From Brasilonema sp. UFV-L1 (lineage in GTDB: Bacteria; Cyanobacteriota; Cyanobacteriia; Cyanobacteriales; Nostocaceae), in NCBI RefSeq assembly GCF_012912105.1, contig NZ_QMEA01000041.1, positions 1-44,122 on the forward strand: a DNA stretch of 44,122 bases, given 5' to 3'. The translations under genes and the position numbers were made by a program. Position 1 is the first letter of the stretch; every line of letters begins with the position of its first letter. The notes under the pieces are model-generated. The model was not told the DNA's origin and ran no database searches. It saw nothing but the letters and a program-made list of their open reading frames with translations. Shown in pieces: positions 8,961-17,437 of this stretch.

Positions 8961-9056
8961 CGCTCTCAAATTGAGCATCATCTGAATAGCACGCTTGTTG
9001 TGAAGCTAAAAGTCTTGCACTGTCTCCTGGTTTGATAGGAGGCAGTGATGAATTGT

Positions 9057-9824
9057 TTATGAATTGTTGGACGGAAGTTCATCTGGGTTAATTCCCTGAG
9101 AGCGGAGATAAGATTCCAATCTATTTGCACGTTGACGTTCTTGCTCTGCACGTTGACGTTCTTGCTCTAACTGCTCTGTTCCCCACAACAGCAAGTTTCC
9201 ATTTTCATCCCACCAGCGCAACCAGTAGCCTGTTCGTTCTGCCTTAGTGCCGTACCACATCCCAAGATATAGATTCATTGAAGCAATCCAATAGCGCCCA
9301 TTTTCATCTGGCTGTTGCACTCGATACGCACCTTCCAGTAATTGCCGTATCTCCAGCGTTCCTCCCTCTGGCTCAAAGATGACATAAATAGGAACTTGCA
9401 AAATCCGTTCGTAGAACCAAAGCTTACCGTATGGGTAGAATGGACGAGCCGAATATTCCCCACCATCAGTTTCTGACAAGAACTCCATAACAACCGCGAG
9501 AATATCTCCTTCCACACGGGGAGTGTAGCTTCGACGCGTTCTTGGAGAATCTAGGAGGAGAACTCTTGGCACATAAAACCAATCTGGCGCTTTGACAATC
9601 GTTTTCCCATTCACTGTGGCACATATACCCAGGTTGGAAGCAACCAATCGTTCAGGAGTTAAAAATCCAATTAACTCCAAACTCTCCCGTAAGGCGGCAG
9701 CTAAGAGAGGTTGACTGGTATTCTCCACAGGTTCGTCTGATAAGGGATAATCCTCTGGAAGTTTCTCCCAACTCACCTGATAAGTTAGATGAGGGACTCC
9801 CGACTGGACTTGAGCGAAGGTCAT
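9057..9824 (-). CDS. Uma2 family protein (DUF820 restriction-endonuclease-like fold)
   Basis: The 255-residue protein has the features of the large cyanobacterial Uma2/DUF820 family: a core with VKAPDWFYVPRVLL, then GDILAVVMEFLSETDGGEYSARP with the likely PD-(D/E)XK-type acidic residues, then KLWFYERILQVPIYVIFEP with the Tyr/Val strand. The C-terminal tail is charged and contains two copies of EQERQRA, from a tandem DNA repeat, and probably forms a coiled coil. The biochemical role of this family is not established; many copies per genome are usual. The frame is open 26 codons upstream, but MTFAQVQSG is a more typical beginning. It lies next to another minus-strand gene at 9982 with 157 bases between. 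Confidence 0.85.
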   Translation of the reverse strand: MTFAQVQSGVPHLTYQVSWEKLPEDYPLSDEPVENTSQPLLAAALRESLELIGFLTPERLVASNLGICATVNGKTIVKAPDWFYVPRVLLLDSPRTRRSYTPRVEGDILAVVMEFLSETDGGEYSARPFYPYGKLWFYERILQVPIYVIFEPEGGTLEIRQLLEGAYRVQQPDENGRYWIASMNLYLGMWYGTKAERTGYWLRWWDENGNLLLWGTEQLEQERQRAEQERQRANRLESYLRSQGINPDELPSNNS

Positions 9825-9981
9825 GGCTAAAATCTCAAATTCGCCAATCAATCGGTTTTCAGCGATGAATCTGACAACCTTAGTATACAGCAATCTGCCC
9901 AAATCTAGTCTGAGTGAGGAACCTCAAATTGGTTTAAAGGTAGGACAAGTTTTAATCGTTAATGATGTCTAATTTCACAAA

Positions 9982-10302
9982 TTAGCCTTCGCCGATCGCG
10001 ATGAAATTGAAAGCCGACTTTTCTTTCCTAACTTCCAATTGTGAGGAAACTGCTCCGGATTGCTGTTTGAGTTCTAAATCCCATATAGAAATGTGGCATT
10101 TGTTTGCATCTACATCCTTAACAACAATTTGATTATCAGCTCCCCAATCTTTTAAAGTCGCCACTACAGATGGAGGAGTCACAAAAGCTTCTGAAAAAGT
10201 TATGACATATAATCCTGGTTCTGATAATTGAACTTCAAATCCTTCTCCACCCTGCTTTGTTCCGTCTTCGCTAACGGTTCCGTAAACAATTTTTTGTGCC
10301 AT
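9982..10302 (-). CDS. Small beta-rich hypothetical protein (H-type-lectin-like signature)
   Basis: The 106-residue protein starts MAQKIVYGTVSEDGT after AGGAGC a few bases upstream. Its middle reads GLYVITFSEAFVTPPSVVATL, and it then alternates beta-prone stretches. The F-x-x-x-F-x-x-P-P-x-V pattern is seen in H-type lectin domains and in some phage tail or matrix proteins, so a compact beta sandwich that binds sugar is possible, but no firm family can be given. There is no signal peptide or membrane segment. It has a free-standing position between the Uma2 gene and ndhN, with 368 bases upstream. Confidence 0.65.
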   Translation of the reverse strand: MAQKIVYGTVSEDGTKQGGEGFEVQLSEPGLYVITFSEAFVTPPSVVATLKDWGADNQIVVKDVDANKCHISIWDLELKQQSGAVSSQLEVRKEKSAFNFIAIGEG

Positions 10303-10670
10303 GTTTTTCTTGCTCCTATCTTATATATAGATACCTAAACAACTAGTTCTTTTTTCACAAATCACATTTTTTGAATAAGTTAATCTAAAATTAAACTCTT
10401 TTTGGCTGGAACAATCAAGTCTACAATCTCACAAATTGAGACTATGGAAAAGTAGGAAAAAAGTTTTCTGACTGTCTAACCTAATATCTTGCAACGAGCA
10501 TCGTCAATGTGATTTTTTAAATAAATTTTAAGAATTTTGGGAGTTGACAAAAATCAAAAAATGCCGACTCCATTGCCAACTGCATATCTACAGATAACTG
10601 TAACCTGTTCTTTGTTGTTCAAAGAACAGGTTACAGTTTTTCCCTGTCCCCTGTTCCCTGTGCTTTTGAG
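10303..10670. other. Intergenic region with strong hairpin, upstream of the 9982-10302 gene
   Basis: No gene is seen. The left part (10303-10560) is A/T-rich and should hold the promoter of the minus-strand gene starting at 10302. The right part holds the hairpin at 10596-10638 and a CCCTGTTCCCTGT-type low-complexity tract (10641-10665). Confidence 0.55.
10596..10638. terminator. Perfect 19-bp hairpin, likely terminator after ndhN
   Basis: AACTGTAACCTGTTCTTTG (10596-10614) pairs perfectly with 10620-10638 around a TTGTT loop. The T-run follows on the plus strand (TTTTT after the right arm), while the only gene running into it is ndhN on the minus strand. It may act on ndhN transcripts without a strong U-run, or be a mobile palindrome. 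Confidence 0.5.
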
Positions 10671-11147
10671 TTAACTAGCTAGAAGGGTCTTTTGTAAAGG
10701 TGTCCAACGAAAGGCGCGATCGCCACCCCTCTCAATCACCACTTTGACTCGTGGTTCTAAGCTGGGTAAGGTGGCTAAAAACTCAACTTCTTGATCACTA
10801 AGAACATGTCCTTCGATGATCCACAACACCAAGCCCTTTGATTTGGGTGGAAGCTGTTCAAGTTGAGAGCTAACAATCGGCGGTACATAATACACATAAC
10901 CGACTGCCGCACCAGTACTAGTGCTTTTTTTGCCAAGATGAGGAGGTCTAACACCATGAACTCCTGTAAGATAGGCAGCTACATCGCCTAATCCCTTTGC
11001 ACTCAGATCGAGAGTGACATAACCTGTTGCACGCAGTCGGCGTCTGTAGCGACCTTCAAAACCTCCTTCTGGAGGTACGTAAACACCAAGAGCGCCAAAT
11101 TTCTCCAAATCTCGAATTAAAGCGTTGCCAGTGGTAATGAGTGCCAT
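10671..11147 (-). CDS. ndhN: NAD(P)H-quinone oxidoreductase subunit N
   Basis: The 158-residue protein is a peripheral subunit of the photosynthetic NDH-1 complex (subcomplex with NdhL, M, N, O), which passes electrons from ferredoxin to plastoquinone in cyclic flow and respiration at the thylakoid. It matches NdhN throughout: MALITTGNALIRDLEKFGALGVYVPPEGGFEGRYRRRLRATGY, then LTGVHGVRPPHLGKK and VGYVYYVPP, ending FRWTPLQKTLL. The start is unambiguous and the length is usual. It is divergent from the ribosomal cluster, separated by a 904-base region that must serve both. Confidence 0.96.
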   Translation of the reverse strand: MALITTGNALIRDLEKFGALGVYVPPEGGFEGRYRRRLRATGYVTLDLSAKGLGDVAAYLTGVHGVRPPHLGKKSTSTGAAVGYVYYVPPIVSSQLEQLPPKSKGLVLWIIEGHVLSDQEVEFLATLPSLEPRVKVVIERGGDRAFRWTPLQKTLLAS

Positions 11148-12051
11148 AAATTGATTTTTGTTCTATCCCACTTCGATATCTCTATTATTGACTATTATTG
11201 ACTTTGACACTCCCATCACGAAAAATGGATGGAGATTTCCGCAAGGAGAGTTAAATGAAGCAGATGGGAAAAGGTACGTCTGTACGCTAAATAGCCAAAA
11301 AAGTTCTACATAACGAGCACCAAAAACCCTTGAAACAAATTTATAGACAAAGATAAATCAATGAGCTATACTACTGGATCGTGACCAAAGTTTAATAACT
11401 AACCATTTGAATTGCCATTTTTAGCTAGTATTAGCATCAAAAACTGATGACTAAGTTCCATGTGGATAAACTAGCAAAAGTTGATGAATAAGTGGTAAAC
11501 TAGAAAGACTGCGATGACAAGTTAAGGAGTGGTTGGTTAAACAATCAATGCCAACCTTGAAGGTAAACTGCATTCACTCCTAAACCTCAAGGCAACAAGG
11601 TAAAACTTTCAAGAAGTTTAAACGGCTGTTTGAGGTGGTTAAAGTAGGAGTTTCGCAGTTGTGTTGATTTGTAGCATTGCACAAATCTCAGCCAACGGAT
11701 ACTGGGCAGCTTGCTACCCAAGTCCTACTACAACGTGCCAGAGCAATTGCTGAAACGAAGGCATTGCTGCACAAAACGCAAAGCATCATCGCCTTGCACA
11801 AAGTTCAAAAGTTGTCCCTTTCAAGAAGGGAGGCGCTTTTGGATTTTCTGGTAACGAGTACAACGTAAACGGATTCATCTGTACAGACCCTGAGTGAAGA
11901 CCCAAAGAAGTTGTAGCTGTTATCACCTGAGCAGTTCGACTTCAGAGGTCAGTCCAAAAAACTTGGAATTCGCCCTGAGGAGCGTTCACAAAGTGTGTCC
12001 TAGAGAATCTGATGTCAACAAAAAGCAAATAAATAAGGAGAGCCAGTAACT
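11148..12051 (+). promoter_or_regulatory. Long divergent regulatory region and putative leader of the ribosomal cluster
   Basis: This 904-base stretch lies between ndhN (minus) and rplC (plus) and has no recognised gene. It holds a well-placed Shine-Dalgarno (AAGGAGAG at 11243-11250) before a mini frame MKQMGKGTSVR at 11255-11290, two near-repeats GTGG(A)TAAACTAG around 11466 and 11494, the alternative stems at 11526-11651, a hairpin GGGCAGC/GCTACCC near 11702-11719, and the rplC Shine-Dalgarno at 12035-12040. A 63-codon frame at 11677-11868 (TTG start) has no recognisable protein. Such a long spacer before rplC suggests a regulated 5' leader. Confidence 0.55.
11526..11651 (+). promoter_or_regulatory. 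Candidate RNA switch: overlapping alternative stems upstream of rplC
   Basis: CACTCC (11575-11580) can pair upstream with GGAGTG (11526-11531), with GGTTGG (11531-11536) and CCAACC (11551-11556) as an inner alternative. The overlapping ACTCCTA (11576-11582) can pair downstream with TAGGAGT (11645-11651), supported by ACCTCAA (11584-11590) with TTGAGGT (11630-11636) and an inner AAACTT/AAGTTT stem (11603-11619). The two folds cannot form together. Function as an attenuator or ribosomal-protein binding site is inference. Confidence 0.45.
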
Positions 12052-12693
12052 GTGTCTGTAGGTATTCTCGGCACCAAGCTGGGCATGACCCAAGTGTTTG
12101 ACGAAGCAGGAGTAGCCATTTCTGTAACCGTCATTCAAGCGGGACCATGCACCGTGACCCAAGTAAAAACAAAACAGACCGACGGTTACTCCGCCATCCA
12201 AGTAGGTTATGGCGAAGTCAAGCCAAAGGCGCTGAACAAACCACTGTTGGGACATCTTACCAAATCGTCTGCCCCAGCATTGCGTCACTTGAAAGAGTAT
12301 CGCATAGATAACGAGAGTGAATATGCGTTAGGTCAACAAATTAAAGCGGATATTTTCAGTATAGGTCAAACTGTAGACGTCATCGGTACAAGTATTGGTC
12401 GCGGTTTTGCTGGTAACCAAAAACGCAACAACTTTGGTCGAGGACCGATGTCGCACGGTTCAAAAAACCATAGAGAGCCAGGTTCGATTGGTGCGGGTAC
12501 AACTCCCGGTCGTGTTTATCCAGGTAAAAGGATGGCAGGACGTTTGGGTGGTAGCCGCGTCACAATCCGCAAGCTGACTGTGGTACGAGTAGACCCAGAA
12601 CGCAACTTAATACTTATCAAGGGAAGTGTTCCTGGTAAGCCAGGTGGTTTACTAGATATTGTCCCTGCAAATATAGTTGGTAAAAAGTCGTAA
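12052..12693 (+). CDS. rplC: 50S ribosomal protein L3
   Basis: L3 (213 residues) is a primary binder of 23S rRNA domain VI and initiates large-subunit assembly. The protein begins [15 protein letters not shown] and contains the diagnostic loop [20 protein letters not shown] and [14 protein letters not shown], which reaches toward the peptidyl-transferase centre. The start is GTG with AAGGAG at 12035-12040. It is the first gene of the cluster; rpsJ is absent here, as is normal for cyanobacteria. A long structured leader precedes it, and a 216-base repeat-filled gap separates it from rplD. Confidence 0.97.
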   Translation: MSVGILGTKLGMTQVFDEAGVAISVTVIQAGPCTVTQVKTKQTDGYSAIQVGYGEVKPKALNKPLLGHLTKSSAPALRHLKEYRIDNESEYALGQQIKADIFSIGQTVDVIGTSIGRGFAGNQKRNNFGRGPMSHGSKNHREPGSIGAGTTPGRVYPGKRMAGRLGGSRVTIRKLTVVRVDPERNLILIKGSVPGKPGGLLDIVPANIVGKKS

Positions 12694-12909
12694 CTCATGA
12701 GTCATTAAAACAGTACACAGTAAACAGTGAACAGGGAAGGAGCGGAGCAAGGAAAGCTCCGCCTCCGGTCAGGAGTCGTGACGTCAGTCGTCAGAAGTCG
12801 GAATTCTTTATTTCTTCCTTGTGAATACTGAATTCACCGATTCTGAATTCTTCTTCAAACTGATAACTGATAACTGACTCAACTTTGGACTAATGACTAA
12901 GGATTAAAA
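12694..12909 (+). repeat. Repeat-filled spacer between rplC and rplD
   Basis: The spacer contains ACAGTAAACAGTGAACAG-type repeats, a GGAGCGGAGC/GCTCCGCCTCC imperfect palindrome (about 12738-12765), and a copy of the CTTCTTCAAACTGATAACTGA string found at 752-783. These are dispersed non-coding repeats seen elsewhere in this window; no gene or promoter is evident. Confidence 0.7.
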
Positions 12910-13542
12910 ATGTTTGAGTGTATAGTCAAAAATTGGCAAGGAGAACAAGTCGGACAAAAAACGTTCGACTTCAAAGTTGCCAAAGAAGAAACGGCATCTC
13001 ATGTCGTACATCGAGCCTTGGTAAGACAAATGGCTAATGCTCGCCAAGGAACAGCTAGTACTAAAACCCGTTCCGAAGTCAGAGGTGGCGGTCGCAAACC
13101 TTGGCGGCAAAAAGGAACTGGTCGTGCGCGTGCTGGTTCTATTCGTTCACCGTTGTGGCGTGGTGGTGGTGTCATCTTTGGACCAAAACCGCGAAGCTAT
13201 GAGCTAAAGATGAACCGCAAAGAACGGCGTTTAGCTTTGCGAACAGCTTTTGCTAGTCGGATTGACGATTTAATTATCGTTGAAGAATTTGGAGAACAGA
13301 TTCAGCGTCCGAAGACGAAAGAGTTGGTGGGAGCGATCGCCCGTTGGGGGTCAGAACCAGAAAAGAAAACCTTGTTGGTCCTGTCTGAACGCACAGAAAA
13401 CGTCTATTTATCAGCTCGTAACGTAGCCAATTTAAAGCTGATTAAAGCTGATCAGTTAAATGTTTACGACCTGCTGCACGCCGACAAGATTGTTGTGACA
13501 GCATCAGCTCTCGAAAAAATTCAGGAGGTCTACAATGACTAG
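12910..13542 (+). CDS. rplD: 50S ribosomal protein L4
   Basis: L4 (210 residues) binds 23S rRNA domain I and lines the exit tunnel. Seen are the globular start ([19 protein letters not shown]), the extended tunnel loop with [38 protein letters not shown] and [15 protein letters not shown], and the C-terminal Rossmann-like half. In enterobacteria L4 represses its own operon by binding the leader; whether that holds here is not shown, but the long structured leader before rplC makes it worth asking. The last 8 bases overlap rplW. Confidence 0.97.
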   Translation: MFECIVKNWQGEQVGQKTFDFKVAKEETASHVVHRALVRQMANARQGTASTKTRSEVRGGGRKPWRQKGTGRARAGSIRSPLWRGGGVIFGPKPRSYELKMNRKERRLALRTAFASRIDDLIIVEEFGEQIQRPKTKELVGAIARWGSEPEKKTLLVLSERTENVYLSARNVANLKLIKADQLNVYDLLHADKIVVTASALEKIQEVYND

Positions 13543-13849
13543 ATTTGACCCCCGCAACCTTCCCGATCTTGTGCGTCGCCCAATACTGACAGAAAAAGCG
13601 ACCATCTTAATGGAGCAAAATAAATACACTTTTGAAGTGATTCCAAAAGCAACAAAGCCACAAATCAGAGCGGCAATTGAAAATTTATTTGAAGTTAAAG
13701 TCGAAAAAGTCAACACCACAAGACCACCACGCAAACAGAAGCGCGTTGGTAAGTTTCTTGGTTACAAACCCCAATATAAAAAAGCCATTGTGACAGTGGC
13801 GTCTGGGGATGTAGAGAAGATTAGACAAGTTCTATTCCCAGAGGTTTAA
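13535..13849 (+). CDS. rplW: 50S ribosomal protein L23
   Basis: L23 (104 residues) sits at the tunnel exit and docks trigger factor and SRP. It contains [24 protein letters not shown] and the basic loop [28 protein letters not shown]. An ideal AGGAGG (13523-13528) lies six bases before the ATG, inside the end of rplD, and the coding regions overlap by 8 bases, so translational coupling to rplD is likely. Confidence 0.97.
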   Translation: MTRFDPRNLPDLVRRPILTEKATILMEQNKYTFEVIPKATKPQIRAAIENLFEVKVEKVNTTRPPRKQKRVGKFLGYKPQYKKAIVTVASGDVEKIRQVLFPEV

Positions 13850-13853
13850 AAAA

Positions 13854-14717
13854 ATGGGTACTCGTTCTTATCGTCCTTATACCCCTAGTACTCGCCAAGT
13901 TACAGTTTCTGACTTCTCGGAAATTACCAAAACTGAGCCAGAAAAATCGCTGACAGTATCGCGTCATCGTCCCAAAGGTAGAAATAATCAAGGGCGGATC
14001 ACAGTTCGCCACAGAGGTGGTGGACACAAACGTCTGTACCGGATCATCGACTTTAAAAGAGATAAGCGTGGTATTCCTGCTAAAGTCACAGCGATTGAGT
14101 ACGACCCCAACCGGAATGCCCGGATTGCCCTTTTACAATACGAAGACGGCGAAAAGCGTTATATCCTTCAACCCAACGGTGTAAAAGTAGGGACAACACT
14201 AGTTGCAGGTCCAGAAGCTCCCATCGAAAATGGTAATGCTTTACCTCTGTCCAACATTCCCTTGGGTACCAGCGTTCACAACGTGGAACTCAAACCTGGT
14301 AAGGGCGGTCAAATTGTTCGCTCTGCTGGTGCTACTGCCCAAGTTGTGGCAAAAGAAGGTAGTTACGTAACACTCAAGTTGCCTTCTGGAGAAGTCCGGA
14401 TGATCCGCCGTGAGTGCTACGCCACCATTGGGCAAGTTGGTAATCTTGATGCCAGAAACCTGAGTGCAGGTAAAGCAGGTAGAACTCGCTGGAAAGGTCG
14501 CCGTCCTCAAGTTAGAGGTAGTGTCATGAACCCAGTTGACCACCCACATGGAGGTGGTGAAGGTCGGGCACCCATCGGAAGACCGGGACCTGTCACACCT
14601 TGGGGTAAACCTGCTTTAGGTTTGAAGACACGCAAACCCAAGAAAGCCAGCAGCAAATTTATTGTACGCCGTCGCCGTAAATCTTCTAAGCGCGGTCGTG
14701 GTGGTCGTGAATCATAA
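13854..14717 (+). CDS. rplB: 50S ribosomal protein L2
   Basis: L2 (287 residues) is needed for subunit joining and peptidyl-transferase activity. It begins [21 protein letters not shown], has the OB-like and SH3-like domains ([19 protein letters not shown], then the strand-rich middle), and the C-terminal [17 protein letters not shown] with the conserved His near the catalytic centre. The tail is rich in basic residues. It starts 4 bases after rplW, so it is in the same transcript. Confidence 0.98.
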   Translation: MGTRSYRPYTPSTRQVTVSDFSEITKTEPEKSLTVSRHRPKGRNNQGRITVRHRGGGHKRLYRIIDFKRDKRGIPAKVTAIEYDPNRNARIALLQYEDGEKRYILQPNGVKVGTTLVAGPEAPIENGNALPLSNIPLGTSVHNVELKPGKGGQIVRSAGATAQVVAKEGSYVTLKLPSGEVRMIRRECYATIGQVGNLDARNLSAGKAGRTRWKGRRPQVRGSVMNPVDHPHGGGEGRAPIGRPGPVTPWGKPALGLKTRKPKKASSKFIVRRRRKSSKRGRGGRES

Positions 14718-14811
14718 AGCTGAAAATGAAACAATATTCTTAGCTATCACGCACGCAACCACTGAACTCTTCTGTTTTCTTCATTTTTGAACTTTGAATT
14801 TTGAATTGCTT

Positions 14812-15090
14812 ATGGGTCGTTCTCTAAAAAAAGGTCCTTTTGTTGCGGATCATCTCCTAACAAAAGTTGAAAGGCTCAATGACGCCAACAAAAAGGAAGT
14901 TATTAAAACTTGGTCACGGGCTTCGACAATTTTGCCCCTCATGGTAGGTCATACCATCGCAGTTCATAACGGACGCCAACACGTTCCGATTTTTATCACT
15001 GACCAGATGGTAGGACATAAACTGGGCGAGTTTGCCCCCACGCGCACTTACAGAGGTCACGCCAAGAGTGACAAAAAATCCAGTAGGTAG
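14812..15090 (+). CDS. rpsS: 30S ribosomal protein S19
   Basis: S19 (92 residues) sits in the 30S head next to S13. It reads [15 protein letters not shown] and later [21 protein letters not shown], then [20 protein letters not shown]. The open frame continues to a TTG at 14794, but that extension is made of the TTTGAATT repeat and 14812 gives the standard protein. The 94-base gap to rplB holds no gene and includes the TGAATTTTGAATT tract. Confidence 0.97.
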   Translation: MGRSLKKGPFVADHLLTKVERLNDANKKEVIKTWSRASTILPLMVGHTIAVHNGRQHVPIFITDQMVGHKLGEFAPTRTYRGHAKSDKKSSR

Positions 15091-15096
15091 TCAAAA

Positions 15097-15121
15097 GTCA
15101 AGACTCAAATTGAGTCTTGAC
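15097..15121 (+). promoter_or_regulatory. Palindrome just upstream of rplV ribosome-binding site
   Basis: GTCAAGACTCAA (15097-15108) and TTGAGTCTTGAC (15110-15121) form an almost perfect palindrome separated by one base. It fills over half of the rpsS-rplV gap and ends about five bases before the GGAG of rplV, so it could form an RNA hairpin that influences rplV translation, or be a DNA-binding site. Confidence 0.6.
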
Positions 15122-15135
15122 AAATGGAGAGAAAT

Positions 15136-15498
15136 ATGGTAAGCGAGACAAGGACTGAAGTAAAAGCGATCGCCCGTTACGTACGTATGTCACCGTATAA
15201 AGTGCGTCGCGTACTTGACCAAATTAGAGGGCGTTCCTATCGAGAAGCGCTCATCATTCTAGAATTTATGCCTTATCGCTCGTGTGATCCGGTATTGAAA
15301 GTTCTCAGAAGCGCTGCAGCCAATGCGGAACATAACGCAGGGCTAGACCGAGGTGAGCTTGTCGTTACTCAAGCTTACGCGGATCAAGGTCCCGTACTGA
15401 AACGGTTCCAACCTAGGGCGCAAGGTCGTGCTTACCAAATTCGCAAGCCGACATGTCATATCACTGTGGCCGTTGGTGCTGACCCCGCCGCTCAATAA
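15136..15498 (+). CDS. rplV: 50S ribosomal protein L22
   Basis: L22 (120 residues) binds all domains of 23S rRNA and its hairpin lines the exit tunnel. Seen are [36 protein letters not shown], and the loop [23 protein letters not shown] chose the ATG at 15136, which has GGAGAG at 15126-15131 in front; an in-frame ATG at 15124 lacks such a site. A palindrome precedes it. Confidence 0.96.
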   Translation: MVSETRTEVKAIARYVRMSPYKVRRVLDQIRGRSYREALIILEFMPYRSCDPVLKVLRSAAANAEHNAGLDRGELVVTQAYADQGPVLKRFQPRAQGRAYQIRKPTCHITVAVGADPAAQ

Positions 15499-15552
15499 AG
15501 AAGAAATTGCGTACAGATACACGAAAAGAATTTTTATTTAGAGGAAGCATTT

Positions 15553-16338
15553 GTGGGACAGAAGATACATCCAGTCGGCTTTCGCTTGGGAGTAACCCAA
15601 GAGCATCAATCCCGATGGTTTGCTTCACCAAGCCGCTATCCAGAACTTCTACAAGAAGACCACAAACTTCGTCAATATATAGAACGAAAACTGGGTAGAT
15701 ACGCACAAAACAACGCCGGAATTTCAGAAGTGCGGATTGATCGTAAAGCAGACCAAATTGATTTAGAAGTACGTACAGCTCGACCTGGTGTTGTCGTCGG
15801 TCGAGGCGGACAAGGTATAGAAGCTTTACGTACAGGTCTTCAGCAACTGTTAGGTAGCAATCGTCAGATTCGCATTAACGTTGTTGAAGTTCAACGAGTT
15901 GATGCTGATGCTTACCTGATTTCTGAATACATTGCTCAACAACTAGAACGTCGCGTTTCCTTCCGGCGGGTGGTACGTCAAGCCATTCAACGTGCCCAAC
16001 GTGCTGGTATACAAGGCATCAAAATTCAAGTCAGTGGACGGCTGAACGGCGCAGAAATTGCCCGGACAGAGTGGACTCGTGAAGGTAGAGTACCTTTACA
16101 CACCTTACGGGCTGATATTGATTACGCATACTGCACAGCAAAAACAGTTTACGGCATTCTCGGTATTAAAGTGTGGGTCTTCAAGGGAGAAATTATTCCA
16201 GGACAGGAACAAACACCTCCCCCAGCAATGCGTGATCGTGATCGCGATCGTGATCGTGATCGCGATCGCGATCGCCCCCCCTCTCGCCGTCAACAACGCC
16301 GTCGTCAACAATTTGAAGACCGCTCAAATGAAGGATAA
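15553..16338 (+). CDS. rpsC: 30S ribosomal protein S3, with unusual Arg-Asp repeat near the C terminus
   Basis: S3 (261 residues) lies at the mRNA entry channel and has helicase-like roles. It starts [22 protein letters not shown] (GTG start, GAGGAAG in front), has the KH domain with [15 protein letters not shown], and the C-terminal domain with [20 protein letters not shown] and [10 protein letters not shown]. Before the usual basic tail ([16 protein letters not shown]) there is a tract of seven Arg-Asp pairs (bases 16231-16272), encoded by overlapping GCGATCGC-like words. Such a tract is not part of S3 as I know it and looks like repeat expansion in frame. Confidence 0.97.
   Translation: MGQKIHPVGFRLGVTQEHQSRWFASPSRYPELLQEDHKLRQYIERKLGRYAQNNAGISEVRIDRKADQIDLEVRTARPGVVVGRGGQGIEALRTGLQQLLGSNRQIRINVVEVQRVDADAYLISEYIAQQLERRVSFRRVVRQAIQRAQRAGIQGIKIQVSGRLNGAEIARTEWTREGRVPLHTLRADIDYAYCTAKTVYGILGIKVWVFKGEIIPGQEQTPPPAMRDRDRDRDRDRDRDRPPSRRQQRRRQQFEDRSNEG
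16231..16275 (+). repeat. Tandem CGTGAT/CGCGAT hexamers with overlapping HIP1 octamers, in frame in rpsC
   Basis: Seven hexamers (CGTGAT or CGCGAT) run in tandem. Two overlapping GCGATCGC octamers occur at 16262-16269 and 16268-16275. They encode the (RD)7R tract. HIP1 octamers are common in many cyanobacterial genomes, but stacked copies in a ribosomal gene are unusual. Confidence 0.9.
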
Positions 16339-16474
16339 AGAATCGGTGAATCCACCAAGCCAGAAGCCAGGAGATGGAATTCAGCATTTCCTCCTGACTA
16401 CTGACCGGAGGCGGAGCGTCTCCGGCTCCGCTCCTGAATCCTGACTCCTGACTCCCAACTTCTATTTTTTTGTC
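16339..16474 (+). repeat. Palindromic repeat in the rpsC-rplP gap
   Basis: The gap holds GCGGAGC ... GCTCCGC as a stem (about 16411-16434, extended by GGA/TCC) and CCTGAATCCTGACTCCTGACTCCC repeats. The same kinds of words occur at 525-555 and 12738-12775. No gene is present. Confidence 0.75.
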
Positions 16475-16900
16475 ATGCTAAGTCCAAGAAGAACGAAATT
16501 CCGCAAACAACAGCGCGGGCGAATGAATGGTCTAGCCCATCGGGGTAGCGACCTGAATTTTGGGGATTTTGCTTTGCAAGCTTTAGAACCCTGCTGGATC
16601 ACCTCTCGTCAAATTGAGGCTTCTCGTCGAGCAATGACTCGTTACATCCGCCGGGGTGGTAAAATCTGGATTCGGATTTTCCCTGATAAACCAGTCACTA
16701 TGCGTCCTGCAGAAACCCGGATGGGTTCCGGTAAAGGTTCACCCGAATATTGGGTTGCAGTTGTCAAACCAGGACGAATTTTGTTTGAAATTGCAGGCGT
16801 TTCCGAAGAAATTGCTCGCGAAGCAATGCGCTTGGCTGCTTTCAAATTACCCATCAAAACTAAGTTCATCACACGCTCACAAGAGCAACAACAGGTGTAG
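16475..16900 (+). CDS. rplP: 50S ribosomal protein L16
   Basis: L16 (141 residues) lies near the A site. It begins [19 protein letters not shown] and contains [27 protein letters not shown] and [19 protein letters not shown] with the conserved Arg that is hydroxylated in some bacteria. No clear Shine-Dalgarno precedes the ATG; the leader is a T-rich repeat tail, so initiation may depend on upstream structure. Length is normal. Confidence 0.97.
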   Translation: MLSPRRTKFRKQQRGRMNGLAHRGSDLNFGDFALQALEPCWITSRQIEASRRAMTRYIRRGGKIWIRIFPDKPVTMRPAETRMGSGKGSPEYWVAVVKPGRILFEIAGVSEEIAREAMRLAAFKLPIKTKFITRSQEQQQV

Positions 16901-16903
16901 GTT

Positions 16904-17134
16904 ATGCCTCTTCCCAAAATTTCCGAAGCAAGAGTTTTAACTGACGAACAACTCGATCACGAAATTACAGCTGTCAAAAAGCAACTCTTTGCATTGCGCT
17001 TGCAACAAGCAACCAGACAGCTAGACAAACCCCACAAGTTCAGACATGCTCGCCACCGTCTGGCTCAATTAATGACTGTAGAAGCAGAGCGCAAACGCGC
17101 TACCTCAAGTCAAAGCGTGAAAGAATCAGAGTAG
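16904..17134 (+). CDS. rpmC: 50S ribosomal protein L29
   Basis: L29 (76 residues) is a small two-helix protein at the tunnel exit. It shows [18 protein letters not shown], then [29 protein letters not shown]. It starts 3 bases after rplP, so coupling is likely. The C-terminal extension ([16 protein letters not shown]) is modest and charged. Confidence 0.95.
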   Translation: MPLPKISEARVLTDEQLDHEITAVKKQLFALRLQQATRQLDKPHKFRHARHRLAQLMTVEAERKRATSSQSVKESE

Positions 17135-17140
17135 GAGATT

Positions 17141-17398
17141 ATGGCAGTTAAAGAACGAGTTGGCTTGGTCGTGAGCGACAAAATGCAAAAAACGGTGGTA
17201 GTCGCCATCGAAAACCGCGCTCCCCATCCAAAATATGGCAAAATCGTCGTGCGAACCCAGCGCTATAAAGTGCATGATGAAGAAAATAAGTGCAAAGTAG
17301 GCGATCGCGTTCGTATTCAGGAAACACGACCCCTCAGTAAAACTAAGCGCTGGAAAGTTACAGAAATCCTGAATTCTAAATTTAGCTCAAGTTCATAG
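17141..17398 (+). CDS. rpsQ: 30S ribosomal protein S17
   Basis: S17 (85 residues) is an OB-fold protein binding the 16S 5' domain. It reads [51 protein letters not shown], then [20 protein letters not shown] precedes the ATG, six bases after rpmC. Confidence 0.97.
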   Translation: MAVKERVGLVVSDKMQKTVVVAIENRAPHPKYGKIVVRTQRYKVHDEENKCKVGDRVRIQETRPLSKTKRWKVTEILNSKFSSSS

Positions 17399-17437
17399 TT
17401 GTTAGGTCACTAACAACACAAAAAAGGGAGAACAGTT

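Noticed and set aside
11677-11868. 63-codon frame with TTG start in the rplC leader
   Set aside because: It has no Shine-Dalgarno and no recognisable protein. It lies in a leader with strong RNA structure; the helical look may be chance.
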